Positions 1-11,162 of a stretch of DNA of 64,000 nucleotides are shown piece after piece; the first letter of the stretch is position 1; each line of letters starts with the position of its first letter. Source of the DNA: Amblyomma americanum (Eukaryota; Arthropoda; Arachnida; Ixodida; Ixodidae); NCBI RefSeq assembly GCF_052857255.1, contig NC_135497.1:350812799-350876798 (forward strand). The letters are read 5' to 3'. Under the pieces are notes generated by a model, which ran no database searches, was not told the origin of the DNA, and was given only the letters and a program-made list of their open reading frames with translations. The translations under genes were made by a program, and so were the position numbers.

Positions 1-105
1 CTTGCCGAAACGTTGGCAAGCACTCTGAGGCTTTCCCCTCGCTTATTTACTTTGTGAGGGTCAAGAAACTATCTGCCTACGCTCTCTCTACCACACATTA
101 CAGGT
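1..105 (+). repeat. Fragment of a repeat with a hammerhead-like GAAACG core (copy 1)
   Basis: The window opens inside a repeat that recurs at 40393-40500 on the minus strand and 41337-41430 on the plus strand. The shared order is a stem, GAAACGTT or a variant, GGCAAG, then a CCCTGAGG-like box and a pyrimidine-rich tract with TTTGTGAG. Here CTTGCC at 1-6 can pair with GGCAAG just after GAAACGTT. The 5' part lies outside the window. Identity as a retroelement 3' end is inferred from its resemblance to the Penelope-like 3' end near 54.3 kb. Confidence 0.5.
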
Positions 106-1900
106 GACGTACATCTGAGTTCGACTGTTCCGAACAGTCAGTTTCCAGTCAGATGCAGCCTCTTTATATTTTCGCATCCTTCTCGCGTTGTAGGGCAATT
201 TCATTATTTTACTTTTATTTATACTTCCAATTCCCTATTTTGCGATATTAATCGCAGCAAAACAGTAAATATCAGCAGGCGACCAGCTATTAGCAAGACT
301 TCTTCTTAGGCACGGCTCTCCGATATTCTGTATCACGCACGGCACAAGTATAAGGTGGCCGCCCCGTGAAGATGCCCCGCACGCTAAATGGTCATCCGTA
401 ATGCCCGTTTACGCCGAAACAGCCAAAATGGAGGACTGACCAGGTGCCTCTTTCGATGCTGTCGTGCATGAGGTCGTAATAAAGCATACGTACCGCTTCA
501 CTAGCGACGTAACAGGTTTACGAACTGAAACGAAGGACCATCGGCATAACACTTCTCTACGACTATCTCGCTTGCACTGTCATACCGCAATGTGCTGCAG
601 CAGCGGTGAAACAGTATCTCGGATGCTTTAAAGCAAATTTTTGCGGGGACATAGGGTATAACTTCTTATCTGACAACTGCCGTTAACCGGCTCTCATTAT
701 TCCGCAGTGCATGGCGACAACTCATTTCTCCTTTCGCGTTGCAGTAAGCCACCTGCGGGACAGAAACCGCCGTCTTACAGCTTTTTTAAGAACCTGCACC
801 TTAAACGCGCACACTCGGGGAAGTGCGAGGCTCAGAAGGGTGATGTGGGCGTGACCACTCCGGAGCCCTTCATTTGTGACCGCCGAGATAAACGTCGCTT
901 CTCAGACTCAGGGCTTCGTATCATTCATTTTTCGAGCCGTTCACTATTGCAACACGATAGGCATTTGTCAGTGAAAAATTTCCGCGTAGCATCAAATGTT
1001 GTAGTTGAAAACTAACTGCTGTGAAGCATGCAACCAGCCAAATTAACGATATGCCCGATTAATTTTTAAACGATGCACAAAAATGGATATGCTGCAACAT
1101 TGAGGCAAAATTATGAAATAAGCGGTACGCGGAGCAGCACATGTTCAAAGTTTTTGGACAAAAATTTCGAAAAGTGGAAAACTGGAAGATACGGGTATAT
1201 AAATATTGAAGCTGATGAGCCATTCTTCCAATATGTAACAAGATTTTTCTTTTATAGTGTTCCCACCGCCCGCATCGAGCAGTTAGGACTGCCATAGAAA
1301 ACCCATGGAGAACGCTTTTGACGATTGCAGAAACCTTATAACAAAGAAATGCAAGCCCGCTGACGGCAGATTTCCTAATATATTGATTGTTGTGAAATCT
1401 TACTATATATGAAAAAAAAATTGCGCTTATACACTCTTTTTCGTTCAAAACTGGTTTTCTACAGAATTTTTGGGTACGGTAAATCTCGGCAGGCTTAGCT
1501 GAAATCGACTCCACGGGCTTTTGTTTACCAAAGAAAAGAGGTCTGGCCTTCTGCCCTCGAAAGGCATCGTCCATCGCTCTGCGCAAGCGCACCGGGGCTT
1601 GCCTGGACGCCGTTGAGCCTACGAAATAAGAAACGAAGTGTGTAGATTCTCTAGATTAAGAGAAATTAGTTGAAGATGTGCCGCTGACTTCCTGATTAAG
1701 TCTCGATGAGACTTCAGAAGTTGTAATACTAAATTATGCCGCAGCAACGACTTAACCAATGTTACGTCAATGACAGTTGGCACAAAAGTTGTACTAAGCA
1801 CAATAGTTACAAAAGAGCCTAAAATTTCTCGAGAAGCGTTTTACGTTTTGCTCATATTTTTATCGTCATTTTTTACTGGCTTGAACCTTTTCCTTTTAAA
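106..1900. other. Unassigned DNA, no supported gene
   Basis: Both strands carry only short frames of 60-177 codons with no recognisable domain, and no splice-consistent exon series was seen. The composition is ordinary mixed-base DNA without obvious tandem repeats. A minus-strand frame of 177 codons at 1059-1592 has a low-complexity, Cys/Phe-rich translation and I consider it chance. Confidence 0.4.
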
Positions 1901-1956
1901 CAGCTATTCACACAATGTTTAAATTCGCCGTGTGGAAATGAAAAATTTCTACACGC

Positions 1957-2503
1957 AAACACGCAGCCGACCGCGGCGGCTGCGTTTTCATGGAGGCAAA
2001 ACGCTAAGGCGCCCATGTGCTGTGCGATGTCAGTGCACGTTAAAGATCCCCAGGTGGTCGAAATTATTTCAGAGCCCTTCACTACGGCACCTCTCTCTTC
2101 CTTTATTCTTTCACTCCTTCCTTTATACCGCAGCGGTGGCCAAGTGGTTGAGCATCCGCCTCGTATGCGGGAGGTGCGGGGTTCGATCCCCACTGCCGCC
2201 GGGTACCCACCGGTGATACAATGGGTACAAGCTTTCCCCTGGTCTGGTGCTCGGCTTATTTAGGGTGAAATGCTTGGGAAATGGGTCTCTGACCCCACCA
2301 TGAGAAAAAGAAAAAATACCTTGTGACATGGCGCTCTTTGGCCATAGCTGCCCTTGCGCCATAAAAATCCATGATCATCATCATCACTCCTTCCTTTATC
2401 CCTTCCCTTATGGCGCGGTTCAGGTGTCCAACAATATATGAGACAGATACTGTGCCATTTCCTTTCCCCATAAACCAATTATTATTATATTATTATTAAA
2501 AGA
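1957..2503 (+). mobile_element. Short ATT-tailed dispersed repeat, split by a SINE
   Basis: Sequence at 1957-2126 resumes at 2400-2503 after a SINE insertion. The element starts near a GC-rich inverted repeat (CGCAGCCG/CGGCTGCG, about 1961-1985), continues through a conserved CACGTTAAAGATCCCCAGG box, and ends with CCATTTCCTTTCCCC, AACCAATT and an imperfect (ATT)n tail at 2478-2499. I associate this pattern with a common short interspersed repeat of tick genomes. The simple-repeat tail suggests retroposition by a LINE with a TTA/ATT tail, which is inference. It has no coding capacity. Confidence 0.6.
2127..2383 (+). mobile_element. tRNA-derived SINE, Ruka-like
   Basis: A 257-bp tRNA-derived SINE. 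The tRNA-like head has an A box (TGGCCAAGTGG, 2137-2147) and a B box (GGTTCGATCC, 2180-2189) of an internal RNA polymerase III promoter. A tRNA-unrelated body and a short (ATC)n tail follow. A perfect 16-bp target duplication, TCACTCCTTCCTTTAT, flanks it (2111-2126 and 2384-2399), so the insertion into the surrounding repeat is clear. It resembles the tick SINE Ruka described from Rhipicephalus; subfamily is not determined. Related copies lie at 37135-37318 (-) and 39123-39240 (+). Confidence 0.88.
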
Positions 2504-3057
2504 ACACTAATATTATACACCATGAACGACAACTATATGCCTACAAAAAAACTGCGTTTTTTAGAACTTTTTTTAGTTTCAGGTAGTGAATTGATCAACT
2601 GAAAACAAACATTCTGAAAGAAGCACTTTTTATTGCAGGCTTAAAATTCTAGTTCCAGGTCTGAACATGCGTGCGTCTTCCCATGCCGCTAAGTTCAGCG
2701 TTTTGTTAAGAGCCATTTCAGAGTAAAAGGTACAAATGTGCAAAAAATGAAAATATAAATAATATTTGAAAATGGTTTTTCTTTCAACATCGTACGGAGT
2801 CGCTCACCCGAGTGCCTTTAACAGTGGACTGGGATTAGGTCCCTTAGCCTGCCTTACGCAGCAGAGACGTGCAGTGAACTTTTTATTTGCCTATTTACAC
2901 GACGTTGGTCTACTCGATAAACTCATATCTCCTTACATCTCACCAGTATGCAATCTTCATGCAGCGAGCATTGTCAGCCTCTTTGTAGGACACCGTGCTT
3001 CACCATTTATTATCTTCTAACATTGCTCGTTAATCAACCTCATCCCAAGTCAAATGC
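2504..3057. other. Unassigned spacer
   Basis: No gene or recognisable element. An 84-codon frame at 2766-3020 has no domain and no homologue elsewhere in the window. Confidence 0.4.
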
Positions 3058-3088
3058 CTATTAATTATTATTATTATTATTTTTTTTG

Positions 3089-3517
3089 GAATATGCGTCT
3101 GTTGTTTGGAACAGCACTTGCCAGTCAAACTGTGAAAAAATCGACAGAGTTCAGCAAAAGTTTTTACGCATATTTCAACATCGGTTTTCTTGCAAGACTT
3201 CCAGCTCTCGTCCCAGACGGAGTAGCTCACTGCAGCTTCCTTCTCTTAGCTGCCGTCGCGTGAGGGCAGATATAATTTTCTTGTATAAACTTCTTCATGG
3301 TCACATTCTATGCCCTCAGCTCCTAGCGCGTATCCTTTTGCGTGTACCGCGAAAGAGCATAAGGGAATTCAGACCATTCCAAGTTTCTGCGCTCCTGCAC
3401 TCCCTCTCCCCTCTAGACAGAATGCAAAAGTTGTTTAATTCTATTTGTCCCCACCTTGATATATTCGAAAATTCTCTCCCTTCCTTTATATTGGATGTCC
3501 GTGACGTTCCACTTTGA
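3089..3517 (+). pseudogene. 3' end of CR1-like (N1) ORF2, 5'-truncated copy
   Basis: The frame encodes only the last 140 or so residues downstream of the reverse transcriptase domain and ends in RDVPL-stop. It is nearly identical to the end of the long N1 ORF2 at 59553-62114 (homologous start at 61684). The copy begins abruptly at 3089 after a short ATT run (3060-3081) and a T-run, which is typical LINE 5' truncation. No catalytic motif remains, so it is dead. The start codon reading into the junction is not a real start. Confidence 0.9.
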
Positions 3518-4311
<794 letters not shown>

Positions 4312-4563
4312 GCTGTAAGACATACAATTGGGGTTTGATGCCCCACCGGCCAGTGCCGCCGAAAGAGAGAAAGCTGAAGAAGACGAAGCTGACGCAGTTC
4401 AGCTGGAACTCGGTTCATAGCAGCCTCGCCTCGACCGGTCTCCAGTGCCGGTATCCAGTGGCTAAAATCGTTGCTCTGCTGGGAACGATCGGCTAAGTTT
4501 CGGGTGGCTGGTTGTGGCATTTTCTCTCTGCGTCTTTGCGCGGTAAGGCAGTAAGCCCGGGCT
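4312..4563 (+). mobile_element. 5' leader of the I-type LINE
   Basis: Non-coding sequence between the N1 (TTA)n tail and ORF1. It includes a GGGGTTTGATGCCCC near-palindrome (4331-4345) and a purine-rich AAGCTGAAGAAGACGAAGC segment (4370-4388) that recurs at the I-element 3' end/gypsy junction (about 9715). In this class the promoter lies in the 5' UTR; no specific motif is claimed here. Confidence 0.6.
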
Positions 4564-5883
4564 ATGTCCACCCAGTCTCCCGGCCAGGGGAGTTCCCTCT
4601 GGTCGGCTTCTCTGTCCACTGATCTCCTACCGTTGGAAGCTTTTTTGCGCAGTGGTGTCGGCAGTATCCCTGTCGCGCTGGTGCCTAAGGATGGTGGTGC
4701 AATCCAGATGAACAACCCTGGTGCTGTTAGGGCTGCTCTCCAGTCGGCGACTTCTCATTATGAGTCAATCTCAGAGGTTCACCAGTTTGGACGCGGCGGG
4801 ATTCTGTGCAGATCGCCAGACCTCGCCTGTGTAAGAGATTTACTAAACTCCTCATCCTTTGCCTCCCTTCGGGTCAGTTCCTTCATCCCTTCACATCTGG
4901 CATGCACGAAAGGTATTGTACGAGGCGTAGACTCTTCCCTGTCTCCGGCAGAGACTCTTGAGCTTCTGTCGGCTGCAGGTGTTGTTTCTGTGCACCGCTG
5001 TAGCCGGGATGTAAACAACTTGCGGATGCCCACTGAATCAGTGATTGCTACCTTTGCCGGCACTTCCTGCCCCTCTGAAATCAAGGCATGGCCTCTAATT
5101 TTTCGGGTAGACCCATTATCATCTCGGCCTCTGCAGTGTAACAACTGCTGGCGCTATGGACATAGCACCGGCAGTTGCAAGTCCAACTTGACGTGTTGCA
5201 ACTGTGGGGATGGTCATTCAACGAGCACCTGCACTGAGAAGAATGAGAAGTGTTGCCTTTGCGGTGGTGCTCACTCTGCAAACTACTCAAATTGTCCCTC
5301 TCGAGCTCAGGAAATTCAAATTCTGGAAATAATTGACAGGAAACGCTGTTCGCGCCGTGACGCTATTTCAGAGGTCAAAGAACGTGACCACGGTTATGCC
5401 GGTGTGACCGCTCGGCAAGGTGTCATGGTAGACTCAACGCTGTCCCAGGCAATTGCGGCTGCTGTGGAGGCTTCGATGTCTAAAATGGTAGAAAAGATTG
5501 TTGCAAGTGTGTCGGAGTGCCTTACAAATGTTTTAGCGACTCAGCTTACACATGCCGTGCAGGCTAGTTTGGCACCTCTTTCGACAGCAATTCCCTCTCC
5601 TCTTATCCGGTCTCCAATTCCAGTAGCATCACAACCCCAGGAACAAACTTCTGTCCATTCCGCTGTACCTACCTCGGGTACTTCGAGGGATGTTGATATA
5701 ATGTATTATTCCGAGATGGTGGAGCCTGATGCGCGGCTTCTTAAGCGCAGTGGGTCCCCCATGTCTCATTCGTTGTCTTCTCTGGGCACCCAGCCCAAAT
5801 CAAAGAAGAAGAAGCTTGGCACTAAACCCAAGGATACAATTTTGGAGCAGGCAGTTGCTGCTGCTAGACTTTCGCAACCATAG
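4564..5883 (+). CDS. I-type LINE ORF1, Gag-like protein with zinc knuckles
   Basis: An intact 439-residue ORF1 of a non-LTR retrotransposon. Proteins of this type bind element RNA and form the ribonucleoprotein used in retrotransposition. Three CCHC-type knuckles are visible in a row: C192-C195-H200-C205, C211-C214-H218-C223 and C230-C233-H237-C244, the tandem arrangement usual for I and Jockey ORF1s. The N-terminal 180 residues fit the RNA-binding fold region of the family, and the C-terminus is Ser/Pro-rich with a basic KKKK run. ORF2 begins five bases after the stop. The ATG is the first in frame after the leader. ORF1 is open although ORF2 is broken, so the copy is probably young but not autonomous. 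Confidence 0.9.
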   Translation: MSTQSPGQGSSLWSASLSTDLLPLEAFLRSGVGSIPVALVPKDGGAIQMNNPGAVRAALQSATSHYESISEVHQFGRGGILCRSPDLACVRDLLNSSSFASLRVSSFIPSHLACTKGIVRGVDSSLSPAETLELLSAAGVVSVHRCSRDVNNLRMPTESVIATFAGTSCPSEIKAWPLIFRVDPLSSRPLQCNNCWRYGHSTGSCKSNLTCCNCGDGHSTSTCTEKNEKCCLCGGAHSANYSNCPSRAQEIQILEIIDRKRCSRRDAISEVKERDHGYAGVTARQGVMVDSTLSQAIAAAVEASMSKMVEKIVASVSECLTNVLATQLTHAVQASLAPLSTAIPSPLIRSPIPVASQPQEQTSVHSAVPTSGTSRDVDIMYYSEMVEPDARLLKRSGSPMSHSLSSLGTQPKSKKKKLGTKPKDTILEQAVAAARLSQP

Positions 5884-5888
5884 CGTCG

Positions 5889-8800
5889 TTGCGAGTTCTG
5901 CAGTGGAACTGTCACTCTATTCTTTCCGCTTCCACAGATTTACACTGCATTTCTACTCAGCTTAATCCGGATGTCATAATTCTGCAAGAAACGTGGCTTT
6001 CAACCGACAAACATTTTAATGTCAAAAATTACCGTTCATTTCGCCTAGACCGCCACTCAAGAGCCGGGGTTTACTAACTTTAGTCTCTTCAAAATTCTGC
6101 CACAGGGCTGTGGTATCATTTCAACAAATGTCTCCTGACTATGAGATTTTGGAACTAGACTTTGTACTTCCTGGGTGCTCTCCATTTTCAATAGCAAATT
6201 GTTATTTCCCCAATGGAGTCCAGGATGTTAGACCTCTGGACTTTTTACTCGCAAACTGTAAAAACCCAGTTCTCGTGGCTGGGGACTTCAATTCTCACCA
6301 TGTATCGTGGGGTTTTAGGACTAATACATGCGGCAAGCGCCTTTGGGACTGGGTTTCTGATCACAACCTGATGTGCTTAAATTCAGGATCGGCCACTTAT
6401 CTTCGCTCACACACTCAATCTGTTTTAGATCTCACGTTCATTAGTCCTGGAATTGGCGTAACGAATTGGTCGACAGTTGATAGCGGCACCTCAAGTGACC
6501 ATATACCTATTCATTTTGATATCATATGTCGTGTTACTCCGGCGTCTTCTCAGTTGCGGTCGCATGTAAATTATGACAGATTTCAGACGGCGTTGCGCTC
6601 TGCCCTTGCTTCAGTGTCTAACATCGCCGAGGTCCACCAGTCAGCAAGCATATGTCTGGCTATAGAGGAAAGCCGTAAAAAGTCGGAGTTCCTGGTGAGG
6701 CCAACAAAAGGGAATTCTTCTAACTGGTGGAATGCGGACTGTACAAGAGCTCCTTCATAACCAATGTCCGAATAACTGGAGTGATTATAAATTTATTGCA
6801 GCCACCTTTAAACGCACAGTTTCTCGCGCGAAGGAAAAATATGACTCAGAACACTTCGATTATCTTTCAAAGGCGGGCAACCGACGTGCACTATTCGGTT
6901 TTCTACGGTCTAGGAAACAGCTCATGTCCTCTCATAATTTTCAGTCATTAGTTATGTCACCTGTAGAAGGTATCCAGGCGGTTGAATTAATAGCCACAGG
7001 CCTGCAAAAGCGGTTCTCGTCTTTACTACCTTTGCGATCATTGTTGTTTGCACCAGTCGTGCCAAATGATAATGCCTCACAAGTAAATCTATCAGAGCTT
7101 TCACAAGTTGTCCAGAGATTGCCAGCTTCTGCTCCTGGTCCTGATGGTGTTACTACAAAGATGCTCAAGATTCTATTTGAAGAGTCTCCCAACTCCTTAT
7201 TGCACCTAATAAACTACTCTCTCAAACACGCTTGGATACCTTCAGAGTGGAAGCTGTCCAAGGTGATCCCTTTACTTAAAAATCAGGGTGGAGGCTATGA
7301 ATTGGATAATATTAGGCCAATTTCATTAACATCAAACGTGGTAAAGTTGATAGAAAGGGTGTTACTAATTCGGGTGTCAGCCATTGTGGACCGCAAAAGT
7401 ATACTCAGCCCGTGCCAACTCGGTTTCCGGCCACGGTGTTCGATATAGAATGTACATGCTGATCTTGAGAGCAGAATTCTCCTTGCTCGTCGTCAACGCC
7501 TGGTCGCGGCTTTGGTTACGTTAGACGTCGCCAAAGCTTACGACAGTGTAGAACACTCCATCCTGATACATAGGCTACAGTCTCTTCAATTTCCAGATTA
7601 TATAGTTGCATGAATATCTGCATTTCTTCATAACAGGGAATTCTTTTGCGTCCATAATGGTGTTCATTCAGAGCGGTACAGACAAACGCGAGGTGTACCG
7701 CAAGGAGCTGTTCTTTCTCGTTTGCTCTTTAATATTCTGTTGAGCTCAATTCCTCTACACCGCCATGTACGCACTTACGTCTATGCGGACGACATTGCGT
7801 TTTTTGCTGCTGCGCCGGATATACATTCTCTTTATGGTCTGTTGCAGTCCTATTTGAATACACTTGAGCACTGGTTGAGTGCATTACACCTGAAGTTAAA
7901 TGTGGCAAGTGCGCTACTCTTGTTTTCCCTCTATTCACTCCTGTAGTGGTCTCTCTCACTTGCCCGTTAAAAATAATACCGCAGGTTCAATCCCTAAAAT
8001 ACCTAGGGGTCATTTATGACAACAAACTCACCTGGCGACCTCACATTGAGCATGTCGCGGCGAAAGGGGCTCGTGCCGTGGGCATGTTACGGAGATTATG
8101 TCATCACCGGTACGGCATGCGCTGAGATGCGCTATTAATGATCTACATAATGTATGTCAGGCCAATTTTAGAATTTAGATCAGTGTTTTCAGGCTCGGCT
8201 ACATATAAACTTCGCCCTCTCGTCCTTTTAGAGAGGGAAGCACTTCGCATGTGCCTCGGCCTTCCAAAATTTGTGGCTATCAATGTGCTGTACCTTGAAG
8301 CCCGCATTCCGTCTCTCTTATCACGACTTCAATTTTTAACTGTGCAAACTTACCTCAGGATCTATGAATCCCATTTCCACCGTTCCCAAAGCATTTTCTG
8401 TTCTCAGCCGACCTCCTCTTTTGGTGTCCCCTGGTCTCGTTTCAATTCCCCTCAGGTAGTGTTTGTGCAAAGATTACTTCAGCCTTTAGATGTAAACATT
8501 TATGATATCCTTCCTGCGCTTCGCAAAGGGCCCGCTATCCACATTGTTTTCAACGACATATTCCCAAAAAATGCAAAACTTTTGCCACCGAGTATTCTAA
8601 ATGGTCTTCTAGAAGATCATCTGAGGACCCTACCTACAGATATAGCAATAGCCACTGATGCATCGCAATGCAATGAAAAAGCAGGTGTGGGAATATTTTG
8701 CTCGCATTTAGACTGGTCCTTTTCACTGCGCCTTCCAGATTTCACCCCTGTTTTTCAAGCAGAGTTTCTAGCAGTTGTACTTGCACTACGCAAGCTAGAC

Positions 8801-9477
8801 TCCTCTATTACAGCAGTTGCAGTAATTACTGATTCATTATCTTTGTGTTCGTCCCTCGCTGCACATGTTGACGGTCCCATTTTAACAACTTTCTTATCCC
8901 TACTTCCTCCGCATTTGAGCCTTGTTCATTTAGTATGGGTTCCCGGCCGCAGCAGTGTGCCAGTAAATGAGATTGCTGATAATCTCGCAAAGGCTTCCCT
9001 CAGCGGCCCCGTGTTGCCAATCATCCCGGCTACAGCCTATATTAAAGCATCTAGATTTCGGCGACGTGCGTTTTTAAGCACGCAAGACACATCACTTTTA
9101 ACATCGGCGGATTATGAGCACCTTAAATATTATCGGAACAGGAAAATTTGTTGCTCTCGGCAGCTTGAAGTATCGCTGACGAGGCTGCGCTGCCGCATCC
9201 CCCCTCTAAATTTCTATTTACACGAGTCGGGTTTGGCGCTCTCTCCCCTTTGTGCATTTTGCCGTGAGCCTGAATCTATTGAACATTTTGGCTGTATTGT
9301 CGCCGATTCAACTCTCTGAGAAAAAGGTTGCTGGAGGAGCCCTTTCAGCATCTTGGTCTTAGTTTGAGCAGCCCGCTCTTGCTATCATTTGGCGCCACCA
9401 CATTTGGGTTCAGCCACAGATCTGTTTGTACCGCTGTTCTAAATTTCCTGATAGAATCTCACCGACTGCCTTGCTAA
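5889..9477 (+). pseudogene. I-type LINE ORF2: endonuclease, reverse transcriptase, RNase H
   Basis: A broken ORF2 with domains in order. The apurinic-like endonuclease starts at QWNCHS (5904) with LQETWL; an early stop lies at 6075, with GDFN at 6281-6292 and SDH at 6494-6502. The reverse transcriptase has APGPDG, RPISLTS, DVAKAYDS, GVPQG and YADD at 7782-7793. RNase H follows with TDAS near 8656, and a C-terminal Cys/His motif (LCAFC...EHFGC) at about 9250-9295. Breaks are near 6075, 6730, 7447, 7612 (TGA) and 9319; the natural C-terminus, in another frame, stops at 9475-9477. EN-RT-RNase H order and the 3' Cys motif place it in the I group. It cannot encode a functional polyprotein as read. 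Confidence 0.92.
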
Positions 9478-9715
9478 GTGTTCCAACCTTTTCTTTTCTA
9501 TCAATTATTACATTTTGAATAAATCATGAATATTTAATCCCTATCTTTATTATTATTCTTAAAATTTTAAAATCAAAACACTCATCCCTTTTCTGTTCAC
9601 GACGAAAAATTCACCGGTGTTGCGCTCCCACGTGCTTTTCCTTTTTGTTAACTGCGTTCAGGTGAATAGCCACCCGATTCTTGGCCGATCCCCCAGTGTG
9701 GGTATGTGCCAACAA
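9478..9715 (+). mobile_element. I-type LINE 3' UTR and 3' end
   Basis: 3' UTR with AATAAA at 9519, ending in a signature (GCCACCCGATTC, GGCCGATCCCCC, GTGTGGGTATGTGCCA) that recurs at 14235-14472, on the minus strand at 27540-27690, and in diverged form at 29440-29485. The recurrence at different loci identifies it as the family's true 3' terminus. Confidence 0.8.
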
Positions 9716-9913
9716 CGAAGACGAAGCTGACGCTCTCGAACTCTTGGCTTGGAGCTACGCTGTGTCGAAAAAGATTTTGCCTGTCCACATTTCTTGTGCG
9801 GCTGATTTGCGTCTTTACATTTGGTGGAGGTGCTGCCTGTTCCCACCCTGGAGCTACAGACCTTACGGATCTACGGACCTGAAGATCTACACCCCTTACC
9901 AGCCTCTATCACG
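9716..9913 (+). mobile_element. Gypsy leader with possible LTR remnant and primer-binding site
   Basis: The stretch between the I-element 3' end and gag. A TTTGGTGGAGGTGC segment (9819-9832) following CTTTACA has the look of an LTR end plus tRNA primer-binding site, but no full 5' LTR is present and no matching 3' LTR occurs in the window, so this is only tentative. The same sequence is at 14473-14670 in the duplicate. Confidence 0.4.
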
Positions 9914-11155
9914 ATGACTGACACCCAGCCCCAGCCTGGCTCCACTGTTTCCGCCACCGTCGTCTGTTCCGGTCCCGTGCGTCAGCGCGACCCTGCGATC
10001 TTCAGCGGCACGGACGACACCGACGTCGAAGACTGGCTCGCCTCCTATGAACGCGTAAGCGCCTATAACAAGTGGGACGACAGCGTCAAGCTGACAAGCG
10101 TCATCTTTTATCTGACCGACGTCGCCAACTTGTGGTTTCGCAACCACAAAGCCGATTTTTCTACCTGGGCGGCCCTCAAAACCAGCCTTACCGATGTCTT
10201 CGGCCGCCCCGCTGTCCGAAAACTTCGTGCCGAACAACGGTTGCGCAGTCGGGCCCAGCAGAGCAGCGAAAATTTCACAAGCTACATCGAGGATGTGGTT
10301 GATTTATGCAACAGTCTGAATCCAACCATGAGCGACGCGGACAAAATCAAACACATTCTTAAAGGGATTGAGGACGACGCATTTCAGATGTTCGTGTCCA
10401 AAAATCGTCCAACCATCTCCGACGTCGTTTCTTTGCGTCAGAGCTATGACGAGGTCCGGAAACAGCGTCTTGTCACCCGCCGTACCATTTGCCCGGACGA
10501 CACCCTTTCGAACTTGGCTGTCGGCGGTCCTGCTCACGATCAGTCGACCCTTCTTCAGCAGATCCAGCAGTTTGTGCGGGTGGAGGTCGCTCGCCAGCTA
10601 TCGCTGGTTACCTGCCCACCCGCTCCACCGCCAACGCTGTCGCCTTCCATTCAGCGTGTCATCCAGGAGCAGGTTGCAGAGGTCCTGCCGCCGGCTAATC
10701 CACCTCCTGTAGTCACTGCACCGCTGACCTATGCTGAAGCTGTCGTCCGGCCACGACCTCAGCCGATTGTTCTTGCCTATGCGCCACCTTGCACCGTCTT
10801 TCCTGACCCGCCGCTCGCTCCAATGCCTCACCCTCACCGGCCTTTGCCTCGCACCGCTCCACGCCCTCTGAATCCGTGGCGCACGCAAGATAACCGCCCG
10901 ATTTGCTATACTTGCGGCCTCGCTGGTCATGTGGCCCGTTGGTGCCGCACCCGCGGATCCCGTCCTCGCGACTATGGGCGAGCGCTGACGTACGACGTTC
11001 ACGTGACCTCCGCACCTGACTCTTCTCACCTGCCCCAGCATCTCTCTACCTATCGCTCCGACTCCTACCACCGAACTCCCCGGTCGCTGTCTCCTCACCG
11101 CCGTTCGGTCTCTCCTATGCGCCGCCGGTCGCCACCCCTCCAAGCGGAAAACTAG
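9914..11155 (+). CDS. gag: Ty3/gypsy Gag, copy 1
   Basis: A 413-residue Gag from the ATG at 9914, chosen because upstream sequence in the same frame is leader-like. Gag forms the cytoplasmic particle of LTR retrotransposons. The N-terminal half is a retrotransposon capsid region (a Trp-Leu pair in VEDWLASYE, LWF, FTSYIEDVVDLC); the middle is Pro-rich. One CCHC zinc knuckle, CYTCGLAGHVARWC, lies at 10904-10945, followed by an Arg/Ser-Pro-rich tail. The frame is intact, but the element lacks integrase and LTRs, so it could move only with help from another copy. The duplicate is at 14671-15912. Confidence 0.92.
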   Translation: MTDTQPQPGSTVSATVVCSGPVRQRDPAIFSGTDDTDVEDWLASYERVSAYNKWDDSVKLTSVIFYLTDVANLWFRNHKADFSTWAALKTSLTDVFGRPAVRKLRAEQRLRSRAQQSSENFTSYIEDVVDLCNSLNPTMSDADKIKHILKGIEDDAFQMFVSKNRPTISDVVSLRQSYDEVRKQRLVTRRTICPDDTLSNLAVGGPAHDQSTLLQQIQQFVRVEVARQLSLVTCPPAPPPTLSPSIQRVIQEQVAEVLPPANPPPVVTAPLTYAEAVVRPRPQPIVLAYAPPCTVFPDPPLAPMPHPHRPLPRTAPRPLNPWRTQDNRPICYTCGLAGHVARWCRTRGSRPRDYGRALTYDVHVTSAPDSSHLPQHLSTYRSDSYHRTPRSLSPHRRSVSPMRRRSPPLQAEN

Positions 11156-11162
11156 GCGCCGA

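Noticed and set aside
1059..1592. 177-codon minus-strand frame
   Set aside because: No domain, low-complexity Cys/Phe-rich translation, and an overlapping plus-strand frame of similar quality.
2127..2200. Functional tRNA gene (also at 39123-39195)
   Set aside because: The acceptor and anticodon arms are imperfect, and the segment is the head of a tailed, duplicated SINE with a target duplication.
9714..9850. Complete 5' LTR of the gypsy element
   Set aside because: No paired LTR exists in the window, and the sequence just upstream is demonstrably the I-element 3' end.
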